Assembly: GCA_025558095.1 (NCBI GenBank)
Contig: JAIVFI010000018.1
Coordinates: 658,380 to 722,379, forward strand
Direction of reading: 5' to 3'
DNA: 64,000 nucleotides
Source of the DNA: Hyaloraphidium curvatum
Taxonomy: Eukaryota > Monoblepharomycota > Hyaloraphidiomycetes > Hyaloraphidiales > Hyaloraphidiaceae
Shown here: one piece after another, positions 1 to 9,424 of the stretch
Position numbering within the stretch: position 1 is the first letter of the stretch
Layout: each line of letters begins with the position of its first letter
Program-made: the position numbers and the translations under genes
The notes under the pieces: model-generated
The model's database searches: none
What the model saw: only the letters and a program-made list of their open reading frames with translations
What the model was told of the DNA's origin: nothing

Positions 1-1
1 C

Positions 2-1960
2 CCCGGCTCCTCCGTCCTCGGCGACCTCTCCCTCTCCACCATCCCCGCCTCCCGCGTGCAGGGCCGCCTCATCAACGCCACCCTGGACGCCAACCGCGTC
101 CGCGGCCGCCTGACGAACTGCACCATCGACGCCGAGAACGTGGTCGGCATGCTGACCAGCGCGAGGATTCCCGCCGAGCGGGTGAGGGGATCGCTGGACT
201 GCGCGACGATCCCGGGGGGCAGCGTGATGGGCGATCTACTGGGTGCGACGATAGGAGCCGGTAGGGTGATAGGGAGGATCACGAACCCCGTGGAGGCGGC
301 GGGGGTGCAGGGTGTGCTCTCGTCGGCGATCATCCAGGGCTCGAGGGTGTTTGGCGACCTGACGAACTGCACGATTTCGGCCGGCCGCGTGGTCGGGGAG
401 CTCGATGACGCGACGATCGCCGCCGGGAGGGTGGTCGGCCTGGAGGCGGTCGCGGTGCCTGCGGCCAACGTGCAAGGGGACCTCTCCAACGCCACCATCC
501 ACGGCAGCAGGGTGCGCGGTGGGAGGATCAATGTCACTGTGGACGCCGCCAACGTCGTCGGGGAGCTGACGGGGGCGACGATCGACTTTTCGCGCGTCAC
601 CGGGGTCCCTCCGCCCGAGGCCGTCAACGCCTCGACGCTCGTGGGGATGCTCAACGCATCGCAGATTGCGGGCCTGGACGCACTGGAGATCGACGGGGCG
701 CAGATCACCGGCAGCTTGGATGCGGCGCGGATCTCGGGCACGTTCGTGTCGGCGACCATCCCCGCTCAATGCATCACGGGGGCCATCAACGCCGGACAAG
801 TCGAAGGCAGCTTTGCATCGGCCATCATCCCAGGGAGCATGGTGACGGGCACGATTTCGGCGGGGCAGATTGTCGGGAACCTGGCGTCGGCGACCATCGA
901 CGGGTCTCACGTAACGGGAGCTCTCAACGCGGCGCAGATCACGGGAACTTTCATGTCCGCCACGGTCAACGCCGCGCAAGTGACCGGGCCCATCACGGCC
1001 TTGCAAGTCACGGGGTGCCTGAGATCGGCCACCATTCCCGGCAGCAGGATCGGTGGACTCATCAATGGCGCGCAGGTCACCGGCACCATCTCCGTCGATG
1101 CCGTTTTCGGGTCCGTGGATGCTGCCCAGGTCACTGGGACTTTCCTGTCGGCCACGATCGCGGGCGCACAGGTGACCGGGGCGATCGATGCCGGCCAGGT
1201 CAGCGGTGTGCTTTCCTCCGCTACGCTCCCCGCGAGCCAAATCACCGGGATGATCGCCGCATCGCAAGTCACGGGGACGTTTACTTCAATGACCATCTCC
1301 GGGGCCCAGGTGACAGGCAACATTGACGCGGCACAAATCAGCGGCACCCTCTCTTCGGCAGTGGTTCCCGCGACCCAGATCAGCGGATTGATCGATGCTG
1401 CACAGATCTCGGGCACCTTCTCTTCCTTGACGATATCGGCTGCCCAGGTGACCGGCAGCATCGATGCGGCGCAGATCAGAGGCATCCTCTCGTCGGCGAC
1501 GATTCCCGGATCCCAGGTCACAGGCAACATGGCCGCAGCCCAGATCACAGGGACCTTTTCGTCTGTAACCGTGCCGGCAAGCCTCGTTACGGGTACCCTC
1601 GCCTCGGCCACCGTTCCGGCCGGGCAGGTCACGGGCACGCTGTCCAATGCCGTCGTGCCCGCGGCGCAGATCACGGGGACCATCCCCGCAGCCAGCATCA
1701 GCGGAAACCTCGACAACGCCTTCATTTCGGGCAGCAACGTCGGGGACCCGATCCTCATCCTCAACGCCCTCGGTCTGTCGCGCGCCAACACAGCAACCTT
1801 GAACGCGCCCTTCGGGGGATCCCTCGCGTGCCCCGGCGGGACGATCCGCATCGGCAGCTGCCCGGAGGTGACGGGCGGGTGCTTCCTCCTCTCATCGGAT
1901 GCGGTGACGTGCGATTACGGAGGGTTTGGGTGCCCGCAGCTGACGACGCTTTGCGCATGA
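2..1960 (+). CDS. Tandem-repeat beta-solenoid-like surface protein (5' end outside the window)
   Basis: The frame is open from the left edge with no start, so at least 652 codons of a longer gene are present. Nearly all of it is an imperfect short repeat: an Ala/Ser/Thr stretch followed by AQ[VI][TS]G or SRVxG, alternating segments of about 14 and 9 residues. The regular spacing of V/I and G suggests a right-handed beta-solenoid or pentapeptide-like fibre; that fold is inference. The last 75 residues leave the repeat and carry six cysteines around 1830-1957, which looks like a disulphide-bonded C-terminal cap. No membrane segment or anchor follows. No intron is apparent. A secreted or cell-surface adhesin-like role is plausible but unproven, because the signal peptide, if any, is upstream. 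I do not recognise a named family. Confidence 0.7.
   Translation, partial: PGSSVLGDLSLSTIPASRVQGRLINATLDANRVRGRLTNCTIDAENVVGMLTSARIPAERVRGSLDCATIPGGSVMGDLLGATIGAGRVIGRITNPVEAAGVQGVLSSAIIQGSRVFGDLTNCTISAGRVVGELDDATIAAGRVVGLEAVAVPAANVQGDLSNATIHGSRVRGGRINVTVDAANVVGELTGATIDFSRVTGVPPPEAVNASTLVGMLNASQIAGLDALEIDGAQITGSLDAARISGTFVSATIPAQCITGAINAGQVEGSFASAIIPGSMVTGTISAGQIVGNLASATIDGSHVTGALNAAQITGTFMSATVNAAQVTGPITALQVTGCLRSATIPGSRIGGLINGAQVTGTISVDAVFGSVDAAQVTGTFLSATIAGAQVTGAIDAGQVSGVLSSATLPASQITGMIAASQVTGTFTSMTISGAQVTGNIDAAQISGTLSSAVVPATQISGLIDAAQISGTFSSLTISAAQVTGSIDAAQIRGILSSATIPGSQVTGNMAAAQITGTFSSVTVPASLVTGTLASATVPAGQVTGTLSNAVVPAAQITGTIPAASISGNLDNAFISGSNVGDPILILNALGLSRANTATLNAPFGGSLACPGGTIRIGSCPEVTGGCFLLSSDAVTCDYGGFGCPQLTTLCA
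640..1700 (+). repeat. Degenerate in-frame coding repeat, about 69-bp period
   Basis: Within the first gene the DNA repeats roughly every 69 bp (23 codons, as 14 + 9), with recurring tokens such as gcgcagatcacgggcac and the cluster cctcgtcggcgacgattccc. Copies differ mainly at third codon positions and conservative sites, so this is an old, selected repeat and not a recent expansion. Upstream (2-640) the unit is shorter and less regular. Confidence 0.65.
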
Positions 1961-2098
1961 GGTGTAGCGTATGGAATCGGAACACCATCGACTGTGCACA
2001 AACGAGACACGGAATAAACCCTGCTCGATTCCCGCCTCCCAGCTCACCGACAAATACATGCATCGAGTGAAGCGATTCCCCAATTGTGGCCCGCTTGA

Positions 2099-3307
2099 TC
2101 AGTGCTCTCCCAACCGCGGAGCCCCGCCAGCGATCCGCGGCCGCTCCCCGTCGATCGTGAACGGCATCCCCGTGAGCGCAAAGTCCTCCCCCGGCACGGC
2201 CTGCTGCACGCCGAGCTCGCGCACCTGGGGCTCCTGGAGCACCTCGGCGAGGCTGTTGATCGGCGACGCCGGGACACCGAGGCGCTGCAGCACCGAGAGC
2301 CAATGTTCCCGCGGCTTGGAGGCCAGGATGGGTCGCAGCTCGGCAAAGAGCGCGGGCTTGTTGCGGAGCCGCGCCCGGTTGGTCGCGAACCGCTCGTCGG
2401 TGACCCAGTCCGGGCGACCGCAGGCCTCGGCCACGCGGGCAAATAGCCGGTCGTTGCCCGCGCAGATAAGGATGGGCCCGTCCGACGCGTCGAAAGCCTC
2501 GTAGGGGCACATCATTGGGTGCCCGCTGCGGTGCTTCTCGGGCAGCTTGCCCGTGTTGACGAGCTCGTCGGCCTTTTGGCCGCCCCACATGAGCGCGGTC
2601 TCCAAAAGCGAGCCCTGCACGATGCCGCCCTTGCCCGTCGCGTTCCGCCGGTGAAGCAGAGACAGCATGCCGATCGTAACCCACATGGCCGTACCTTGGT
2701 CGCAGAGCGAAGCCGCGGAGCGGATAGGGGGATCCGACTCGTCGCCGTTCAGCGAAGAGAGGCCCGAGTACGCCTGGATGAGCGGCTCATAGCCTGGTCT
2801 TTTGGCCAGAGGTCCGACAGCACCGAAGGCGGATATCGACGCGTGGATGAGCCGCGGGTGGCGCGCGACCATGGACGGCCCGTCGATGCCGAGCTTCACG
2901 TCCGTTCCCGGCTTGACGTTGTGAACAAAGAAGTCGGCCTGGGTCGCAAGGGCGTCCAGGCGCGTCCTATCCAGCTTCGAGGTCAGATCCAATTCGAGGC
3001 TCCTCTTTCCGCGGTTGAAGTGGTGGAAAAAGAGCGCGTCACCGCGGCGAAACTCCTGCCCCATCCTCCGCGCGTCGTCGCCGCCGTCCGGCCGCTCGAG
3101 TTTGAGCACATCGCAGCCCAGGTCCGCGAGGATCGAGCCGACGTACGGCCCGGCAATGACCTGGCCGAGCTCAAGGACGCGCGTGCCCGCGAGCGGGCCG
3201 ACGGGAACGCGTTGCGGCGGCGGCCACGCGTCACCCGCGGCACTGGCGAAACGACGGGCGCCAAAAGCGTGCGCCGCAACGCGCGGCAGCGGAATCAGCC
3301 GCGGCAT
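2099..3307 (-). CDS. Family III CoA-transferase (CaiB/BaiF), probably mitochondrial
   Basis: Single-exon gene of 402 residues. The N-terminus MPRLIPLPRVAAHAFGARRF is Arg-rich without acids and looks like a mitochondrial presequence. The family start VLELGQVIAGPYVG follows at about residue 42, then DVLKLERPDGGD, and SLCDQGTAMW, where the Asp is expected to be the catalytic aspartate that forms the acyl anhydride in family III enzymes. The length fits the family. It would move CoA between a carboxylate and an acyl-CoA; the substrate cannot be read from sequence (glutarate/succinate-type enzymes are the usual mitochondrial members). The ATG at 3307 is chosen because the longer frame begins only with GTG. 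It is divergent from the SDR gene that starts at 3573. Confidence 0.85.
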   Translation of the reverse strand: MPRLIPLPRVAAHAFGARRFASAAGDAWPPPQRVPVGPLAGTRVLELGQVIAGPYVGSILADLGCDVLKLERPDGGDDARRMGQEFRRGDALFFHHFNRGKRSLELDLTSKLDRTRLDALATQADFFVHNVKPGTDVKLGIDGPSMVARHPRLIHASISAFGAVGPLAKRPGYEPLIQAYSGLSSLNGDESDPPIRSAASLCDQGTAMWVTIGMLSLLHRRNATGKGGIVQGSLLETALMWGGQKADELVNTGKLPEKHRSGHPMMCPYEAFDASDGPILICAGNDRLFARVAEACGRPDWVTDERFATNRARLRNKPALFAELRPILASKPREHWLSVLQRLGVPASPINSLAEVLQEPQVRELGVQQAVPGEDFALTGMPFTIDGERPRIAGGAPRLGEH

Positions 3308-3572
3308 TGTCTCCCGCGGCCGCTGTTTGGTTGTTGGCGGAACTGTTCCTTTGAAGCCGCTGGTGAATCCCACCCCAATGGCTACAGCGTGGGGTTACTA
3401 GGCTTGCTAGTCAGGGTATGGATTGCTGTCGGCACCGTTTTGCCACTCGTCTTCGAAGTGGCGCGGATTCGGAGGCGGCGCCAATCTCGCGCGCGCGCGG
3501 CGGGCCGGCTGACGCCAAAACTCGGGAAGCGGATCCCACTCCTCCCGGTCGCAGAGCGGGCACCTTGCCACC

Positions 3573-4610
3573 ATGTCGTTCAACGCCGACACCTCCGCCG
3601 AGGAGGTCGCCGCCGCGCTGTCTGGGAAGATTGCCGGCAAGAACGGTGCGGAGCGTGGTCTGCCTCCCACTGCTTCTCTGATCCCGCCGAAGTACTCATC
3701 ACGGGTGCCTCCCCGAAGTCCCTGGGCGCCGAAGCGGCGCGCGTGCTGGCCAAGCACGGCGCTGGTCTCGTTGTTCTCGCTGGTCGGAACCGGAAGAACC
3801 TCGAGGAGACCCGCAATGCGATCCTTGCCGAGACGCCGAAAGCCAGCATCCGGCTCCTGGACATTGACCTGGCGGACTATGACAGCGTGCGGAAGGCAGC
3901 GAAAGAGGTCCTCGCCTACGAGGAGCCTCTGAATGTGCTGATCAATAACGCGGCGATAATGGCCACGCCGTACTGGACGAACAAGGATGGTTACGAGGCC
4001 TAGTTTGCCGGCAACCACCTCGGCCACTTCCTGTTCACGAACCTCGTCAGCAAGAAGCTGCAGGGCAAGGACGGCGGGCGGCCCCGCGTCATCAACGTCT
4101 CGTCCAATGGACACTACAACTCGGGCATCCGGTTCGACGACATTGGCTTTGGAAAGGGCTCCACGTACAAGCCCTGGGAGGCTTACGGTGGGATGGAATC
4201 GTGCGGCCCCTGCTGTCTGTCTGAAGTCAAACTGCCAAACACCAGGCCAGAGCAAGACGGCCAACATCCTCTTCTCGCGTTCCCTGGCCGTCAAGCGCCC
4301 TGACCTCGTCTCCTTGTCCCTGCACCCCGGCGTCATCCTTACCAACCTGGGGCGCGACCTTAACCCCGAAGCTCTACAGTACCTCCTTGATCTGGGCATC
4401 ACGCCCGACAAGTTCAAGTACAAGACCCTGGGCCAGGGCGCCGCCACGCACATCGTGGCCGGCTTCGACGCCGAGGTGGAGAAGAGCAACGGGGCCTACA
4501 TGGAAGACTGCAGGGTGGCCGAGGAGGCGTGCGCGCCGCACGCCAAGGACATGGAGGCGGCGGAGCGGCTGTGGCAGCTTTCGAACGAGATGGTCGGCGA
4601 GGCGTTCTAG
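3573..4610 (+). pseudogene. Short-chain dehydrogenase (retinol-dehydrogenase/WWOX-like) interrupted by an in-frame TAG
   Basis: Exons 3573-3645, 3693-4187 and 4246-4610 join in frame (introns of 47 and 58 bp) to 311 codons. SDR hallmarks: VLITGASPKSLG nucleotide-binding turn, NVLINNAAIM, the VINVSS serine, and YGQSKTAN, the Tyr-x3-Lys of the active site, split by the second intron. At 4001-4003 codon 128 is TAG, inside the conserved block GYEA-stop-FAGNHLGHF, where relatives usually carry Gln; CAG to TAG is one base. Everything downstream stays in frame and well conserved, so the loss is recent, or the base is an assembly error, or the stop is read through. No intron can remove it without deleting the conserved block. 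The codon was left as found. Confidence 0.75.
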
Positions 4611-4770
4611 ATGCACAAGAGCTCATAGATCTTGATGAACGAGGAGCTTTTTCGATCTTTCCAAACACGTCATCCTCTGCCCGCAGATATCCGGGCGTGG
4701 CAAGGTCGGCAACGCGTCCAAACAAACCGGGCCGGGAAATCTCCATCCTACGAACCCGCCGACCGCAGCA

Positions 4771-7662
4771 ATGACACTCAGGTGTGTTGGCTTTTGTCGT
4801 TCGGAAGTTGCAGTGCAGTTACAGTGTCTCATTCCCGGCGTCCGACGCTCCGCTACTCGGAACCGTTGTGTCTCCCACTCCTCCGCTGCCTCGCCATTCG
4901 CCGCCCGCAACGCGTTCCTTACGCGACCAGGTTCGACGGCCAGGTTGCCATCGTCACGTAAGCTACTGTTGCCGTGTTCTGGCGTCCCAATCCCCTCAAT
5001 GTTTTGCCAGCGGAGCCGGCAACGGCCTCGGCAAAGCCTATGCGACACTCCTCGGGGAGCGCGGCGCGACCGTCGTGATCAACGACTACGGGATCAGCCC
5101 GCATGGGCGCGGGACGGGCTCGAGCCAGGTCGCGGACCAGGTCGTGGAGGAGCTGAGGGCCAAGGGAATCAAGTGCTCGGCGAACTACGACGACGTCAGG
5201 CAGGGCGGCAAGATCGTGCAGCAGGCCATGAAAGAGTACGGGCGCGTGGACATCATCGTGAACAACGCCGGGAGTTCGTGCGCCGTCGGCCTTCGAGGGC
5301 TTCTTCAGTCTGATCCACCGCGTTCCGCTCCCCCACCCCCTTCCTCCCCCCACCCCTTCCACTCACACCCCCTTCGTTTTCAGTTGGCCGCGGCAAGCCG
5401 TTCGAGACCTTCCGAGATGAAGATGACTGGGACATGCTCTACCAGATGCACGTCGATGGGTGCTACCGGGTCGTGAAGGAGGCCTGGCCGATCATGCAGG
5501 CCCAGAAGTACGGCCGCATTGTCAATGTCTCGTCCCCGGTCGGCCTCTACGGCATGTTGCCCCAGGGTACGTTGTCTTCGGGTCCCTCGGCTTTATTGCT
5601 GACGTTTGGCTCACCCTTTCCTGAACACCAGCGAGCTACGGCGCTGCCAAGGCGGTAAGGGGACTCTGGCTGGTGCTTCCACTTTTCAGCTCACCGTCTG
5701 CTTGCTTGCAGGCCATCCACGGCTTCACCCTCACCCTGGCTCGCGAGGGCGCCAAGTACAATATCAAGGTCAACAGCCTGGGCCCCAACGCCGTTACGCG
5801 CCTCGCGGCGACCGTCAACATCTTCGGCGAGGCCACCGAGTTCGCCGACCCCTACGGCGCCATCGCCCCGACTGTCGCCTGGCTCTCCCACAAGGACTGC
5901 CAGAACACGGGGCACTTCATCGAGTGCGGGTCGGGGTGGGTCGCGAGGACGAGGATCCAGAGGAGCAAGGGCGTCGAGTTCAGGCCCGACGCGACCTTCA
6001 CCCCGGCCTCGATCAAGGAGGTGGGTCGGTGCTGGTTGCTGGCGTCGGATTCGAGTTCACTCTCGTCCTCCAGCGGTTTCACGAGATCTGTGACTTCAGC
6101 AAGGACGCCGTGGTCCCCGAGATTGTCCAGGCCGGCCCCGGCGGCGAAGGGACGATGGAACGGCTCGCCAGGGTCATGAGGCTGCCCCCGTCCGAGAAGC
6201 AGGAGGAGCTGTCGTTCAAGGGCCGCGTGGTGGTGATCACTGGCGCTGGCGCAGGTGCGTGGTGCACACGTTTTGAACCAAGACACTAGTTGACTCGCTA
6301 TCCCTTGGCAAGGCCTCGGGAGGGCGTACGCTCACGTGAGTGAAAATTTTCTGTCGAACATCCTCGAAAAGCTCACCGTTGCCTTCCCAGTTGTTCGCCA
6401 AAGCGGGAGCCAGCGTCGTCGTCAACGATCTCGGCGGCGGGCGCTTCGGCGAGGACGAAAAGGAGGCCGTCCGGCCCGCCGACGTCGTCGTCGACGAGAT
6501 CCGCAAGCTCGGCGGCACCGCCGTTGCCAACTACTCGTCCGTGGTCAACGGCAACGAGATCATCGACACAGCCATCAAGGCTTTCGGGCGGGTTGACGTG
6601 GTCATCAACGTTGGGTCGATTCGATTAGGGGCCTACCTGCTGCGGTCTGCTGACCAAGTCGCACCTACAGAACGCAGGCATCCTCCGCGACAAGTCCTTC
6701 ATGCGCATGTCGGACCAGGACTGGGATCTCATACAGCAGGTCCACGTCAAGGCGAGCATCTTCTTGCGGTCGCACGTCGGTGGCGCTAAATGAGATTGCA
6801 GGGTGTCTACAAGGTCGCCCGCGCCGCGTGGCCGCACTTCATCAAGCAGCGTTTCGGACGCTTGATCAACACGGCTTCGTCCGTCGGTCTGTATGGGTTG
6901 GTGCTTTGCCTGCGATGCAACCTGCTTCGTTGCTCACGTACTTCATGTCATTCATGGCATACAGCAACTTCGGCCAGGCAAGCTTCTTCGAAACGACTTG
7001 CGCTCATGGAGAGCTGACACCTGCCCTCGCCTAGGCGAACTACAGCGCTGCCAAGCACGCCATGGTCGGGCTCTCCAACTCGCTCGCCCTCGAGGGAGCT
7101 AAATACGGCATCACTGTGAACACTCTCGCGCCCGGCGCCGGCACCCGTCTCACGGCCACCGTCATGCCGCCTGAGCAGGTCAGTGCAACGGCAAGCGAAT
7201 CTCCGCTTGGATCTGACTGTTCCTGCTCGTCAGGTCGAGGCCATGAAGCCCGACTTTGTCGCCCCGCTTGTCGGCTTCCTGGTCCACGAGAACACCTGGG
7301 TCACGGGCCAGATCTTCGAATCCGCGAGGTTGGTTGAGGGAATCCCGACACGGGGCCTGGTTACTGACGAATCGATTCCAGCGGCTGGAATGCCATGGTC
7401 CGCCGCCAGAGGTCGGGAGGCCACTTGTTCCCGGTCCCGCACACGGTCGAGGATGTCAGGGACAACTGGGCCAAGATCAACGGTAGGAGTGCTTCAGAAG
7501 GCTCTTTCGTCACTAGCCTAAAGTGGTGGTTGCCCAGACTTCGACGACGGCCGTGCCGAGTACCCCACTTCCATCGAGGACGTCGTGGCGGCGATGCGCC
7601 GCGGCGCCGCCTACAACCGCGGGCTCAGGGACGGCAAGAAGTCCGCAGGCGCCAAGCTGTAA
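4771..7662 (+). CDS. Peroxisomal tandem-SDR enzyme, Fox2/MFE-2-like without hydratase domain
   Basis: Sixteen exons: 4771-4781, 4931-4957, 5011-5273, 5384-5566, 5632-5654, 5712-6020, 6074-6254, 6313-6335, 6391-6609, 6671-6751, 6802-6896, 6965-6977, 7035-7178, 7234-7328, 7382-7482, 7538-7662; 630 residues, all phases consistent. The start [20 protein letters not shown] matches the Fox2 N-terminus and fixes exon 1 at 11 nt. Two SDR domains follow (about residues 1-310 and 325-600), each with GxxxGxG, NNAG and the Ser/Tyr-x3-Lys set (SYGAAKA; YSAAK). They resemble the paired (3R)-hydroxyacyl-CoA dehydrogenases of fungal peroxisomal beta-oxidation. The MaoC-type hydratase-2 domain that normally follows is absent. 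The protein ends in AKL, a PTS1 peroxisome signal. Introns 6752-6801 and 6978-7034 begin with GC. The stop codon lies 12 bp from that of convergent AFG1. Confidence 0.9.
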
Positions 7663-7674
7663 TCCCCGCCGAAT

Positions 7675-9279
7675 CTACTCCGTCGCCGCGCCAGCCCTGC
7701 TCCAGCCCCATCCCCAACCGGACATCTCCAGCAGCCGCGACCGCGCGCGGCCGACGGAGAAGCCCACGTCCCTCTCGCCCGCCCCGCCGCGGGCAAGGGA
7801 GGCGCCTTCCAGGCCCGTGGCGGACCATTCGGTGCCGCCCGCGAAGTAGGTCGTCGCGTGGGCCGAAGAAGATCCTCCTGCGCCGCGCACCTCGATCTCC
7901 AGGGGAGCGGGCAGCGCCGCCGCGGATTCGGCGGCGAAGACGTTGCGCAGGAGGGAGATCTCGTCCGCGGCCCTGTCCGGCAGGGACGACGGGACGAGCA
8001 CGACCCGCACCCCGGCCTCGTAGGCCACGTCCAGCAGCACCACGAACCTGCGCACCGGATCCAGCCCCGACGGCGTGTCCGGCACCGTGATTGGGTACGG
8101 CGCCTCGGTCACGGCGATGAAGGGCGGGTGCCCTTCCGACATGCCGCGGAGGTGCGCGCACAGGGCGCGGTAGTCGCTCGCCCCGCGGAAGCCGAGGATC
8201 GCGTCGCGCCAGGGGAGCACGGCGCCGGCGATCGGGCCCGAGATCAGGTTGGGCAGGGGGAAGGTGCGCCCGTGGATTTCGATGGGGATGGTCGCGGGGC
8301 CCGTGAGGTGGGAACCGGCGGGGAGAGAGCGCACGAGGGAGTCCAAAGTGGGGTAGATACCGCGGAGCGCGGGGCCGGTGCCGGCCGCAGGCGCGGCGGA
8401 GCGCGTTTCGGCCGCGTGCTCGCGCCAGTCCTTCCCGTCCATCCGAAAGATCTTCCACCGCATGTCATCGATGCCCTTGAGCACCTGCCGCCGGTTCAAT
8501 CCGCCCTCGTAGAGCTCGGAAGGGTGGCGGTTCGAGGTCACGACGATCACTGCCTTGTGCGCCCTCCACGCCGCGAGCACGCGGAGCACGAGCAGGGCGT
8601 CGGCTGGATCCGTCAGCTGAAACTCGTCCAGAATGACTACGAAGCCCGGGGAGGGATGTGCCGGGGGATGGGGAGTCCCAAGACGGTGGACGCCCGTTGA
8701 GGTCAGAAAGGACCTCGCAGCGGCGTCCACGGGGTCGTGTCGTCCCTGCTGTTGTCGGAGCAGGAACAGCCGACGGTGCAAAAGTGCCGTGGCATCATGG
8801 AAGTGGTATCGAGCCCTCATGTCGTGGGGCAGGGACGCGGCGAAGAGCTCGGCCAGGAGCGATTTGCCGGTGCCGACGCCGCCGTAGATGTAGAGGCCCT
8901 CGGGGGCCTCCACCGCACCGCTCGGCTTGGACCAATATGAAGTCAGGTTTGTCCTCAAGCCGTCCAGCTCCGATGCGAGAGCGAGCTGCGCCGGGTCCGC
9001 GTCGACGATCCCCTTCGAAGCGAGGGCTCCGTACCGGGCCAGCACGCCGCCTGAGCCATGCTCTGAGGCGGTGGCGTTGACCCTAGCCTTCCGGCCGAGG
9101 GATATCCAGGGGCCAGGGCCTCCACTTTGAAGCGAATCGGCGTGGAGATCCGGCTGTACGGGAGAGTAGCCCCGGCGTCCAAGGAGGGCTCCGCATTGTT
9201 GGGGGAGACTCCAGGCACCGGAAGGCAAGCACCGAGACGCCAAAGAGCGCCCCGCTCTCGCCGATGTCCTCAAAGCCAT
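7675..9279 (-). CDS. AFG1: AFG1/LACE1/ZapE-family mitochondrial AAA ATPase
   Basis: Single exon, 534 residues. N-terminus MALRTSARAGRSLASRCLPS, followed by a GRRGYSP site, is a convincing mitochondrial presequence. Walker A is GGVGTGKS, Walker B is VVILDEFQLTD, and TSNRHPSELYEGGLNR is the sensor region typical of AFG1/ZapE. AFG1 proteins sit at the inner membrane and help degrade or dislocate unassembled respiratory-chain subunits. Between the helix preceding Walker B (DAAARSF) and Walker B there is an insert of about 20 residues rich in Pro and His; I tested it as an intron but no GT-AG pair keeps frame. The ATG at 9279 is preferred to an upstream GTG. It shares a 145-bp divergent promoter with the Myb gene at 9425. 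Confidence 0.88.
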   Translation of the reverse strand: MALRTSARAGRSLASRCLPSGAWSLPQQCGALLGRRGYSPVQPDLHADSLQSGGPGPWISLGRKARVNATASEHGSGGVLARYGALASKGIVDADPAQLALASELDGLRTNLTSYWSKPSGAVEAPEGLYIYGGVGTGKSLLAELFAASLPHDMRARYHFHDATALLHRRLFLLRQQQGRHDPVDAAARSFLTSTGVHRLGTPHPPAHPSPGFVVILDEFQLTDPADALLVLRVLAAWRAHKAVIVVTSNRHPSELYEGGLNRRQVLKGIDDMRWKIFRMDGKDWREHAAETRSAAPAAGTGPALRGIYPTLDSLVRSLPAGSHLTGPATIPIEIHGRTFPLPNLISGPIAGAVLPWRDAILGFRGASDYRALCAHLRGMSEGHPPFIAVTEAPYPITVPDTPSGLDPVRRFVVLLDVAYEAGVRVVLVPSSLPDRAADEISLLRNVFAAESAAALPAPLEIEVRGAGGSSSAHATTYFAGGTEWSATGLEGASLARGGAGERDVGFSVGRARSRLLEMSGWGWGWSRAGAATE

Positions 9280-9424
9280 GTCCTGCGGAGGGAATCCCAC
9301 GGTCTCGCGGGAATCGGATCGCGGTCGTGTTTACCCGCGAACTAGCCGAATTCGCTAAGGACCGTTGGACCCCCACCAACCTCGCTCAACGACTACTGTT
9401 CCGCGTCCGCGGTCCATCGCCGCG

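Noticed and set aside
8630-8720. Intron in AFG1 before Walker B
   Set aside because: The segment looks like an insert, but no GT-AG pair keeps the frame, so it is left as coding.
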